DNA of 64,000 bases from Dysgonomonas sp. 520 (lineage in GTDB: Bacteria > Bacteroidota > Bacteroidia > Bacteroidales > Dysgonomonadaceae), in contig NZ_QVMP01000023.1 of NCBI RefSeq assembly GCF_010501095.1, positions 101,276-165,275 on the forward strand. The letters are read 5' to 3'. Positions 63,916-64,000 of the stretch are shown here, piece after piece. The stretch's first letter is position 1. Every line of letters starts with the position of its first letter. A program made the translations under genes and the position numbers. The notes under the pieces were generated by a model. The model worked only from the letters and a program-made list of their open reading frames with translations, did no database searches and was not told where the DNA came from.

Positions 63916-64000
63916 TTATATATGATTAAAAATCAATGAATTTGTAATTCTAAAATTATGCAGACCGCAAGCAATAATCATGACTAAATCGTCAAAACCA
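63916..64000 (-). CDS. C-terminus of a protein cut by the window edge
   Basis: An open frame from the right edge encodes the last 27 residues before a TAA at 63916-63918. They read GFDDLVMIIACGLHNFRI, then a short tail. DDLVM with a following helix resembles the last catalytic aspartates of RNase H-like nucleases such as terminases, but a complete terL lies at 54275. Confidence 0.45.
   Translation of the reverse strand, partial: GFDDLVMIIACGLHNFRITNSLIFNHI

Overview
The window is Bacteroidota chromosome, most likely order Bacteroidales and possibly Dysgonomonas-like (inference from gene content, not a database match). The evidence is a SusC/SusD pair, a type IX secretion C-terminal domain, several promoters of the form TTTG-N19-TAnnTTTG or TAnnTTTG alone, almost no Shine-Dalgarno sequences, and Bacteroidota-style dispersed repeats. 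From the tRNA-Ser(GCT) gene at 53826 onward the sequence becomes visibly more AT-rich and nearly every gene reads leftward. That part is a mobile element with a phage terminase, and it runs off the right edge.

Layout of the host part. 1-8894 (minus) is a carbohydrate utilisation locus: GH2 glycosidase, type IX secreted ELWxTDGT-repeat protein, SusC, SusD, and the start of another lipoprotein. 9270-11613 (plus) is a membrane protein, a winged-helix regulator and CreD; the same palindrome lies over the promoters of the first and third genes. 11905-19685 (minus) holds a very large alpha-2-macroglobulin-like protein and an FAD dehydrogenase. 19686-21016 is a repeat-filled spacer before a secreted repeat protein. 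22513-31209 carries a HAD hydrolase, Ddh, IspE, small conserved proteins and the hpt-adk-obgE-pgeF cluster. 31507-43444 (mostly plus) has an MscS channel, Ung, an aspartokinase with unusual motifs, LysA, a glycosyltransferase, an orphan exosortase (minus), an outer-membrane barrel, LptC, a periplasmic PPIase and Nth. 43452-53639 has glycosyltransferases, an export permease without an ATPase, a toxin-antitoxin pair, an acyl-CoA ligase, MtaB, a lipid A-type acyltransferase, a methyltransferase and Dgt.

Mobile element (about 53913 to beyond 64000). Reading leftward it carries the 27-residue C-terminus of an unidentified protein, a small protein, an HTH-N6-adenine methyltransferase fusion, an AT-rich repeat region that could be an origin, a small 51-residue gene, a winged-helix replication-type protein, an HTH protein, a papain-like fold protein, a membrane-anchored protein, a 56-residue protein, a PD-(D/E)XK nuclease candidate, a sigma-like factor, two small proteins, TerS and TerL. 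TerL is the last gene before the tRNA. No integrase, portal or capsid gene is visible here.

The most interesting signals are: (i) a diverged, inverted 37-nt copy of the 3' half of tRNA-Ser(GCT) about 105 bp beyond the intact tRNA, with a promoter -7 element placed so that a plus-strand RNA would begin at its first base and be antisense to the tRNA; (ii) four TAGGTTG repeats at 21-22 bp spacing next to terL, and a 16-bp inverted repeat of the same family bracketing the whole terminase module; (iii) a dispersed 300-330 bp host element in two full copies and one fragment, with compensatory base changes in a hairpin; (iv) the shared ACTTTG-N5-CAAAGT palindrome of the creD cluster; (v) a 28-bp motif repeated three times in the element in both coding and noncoding DNA.
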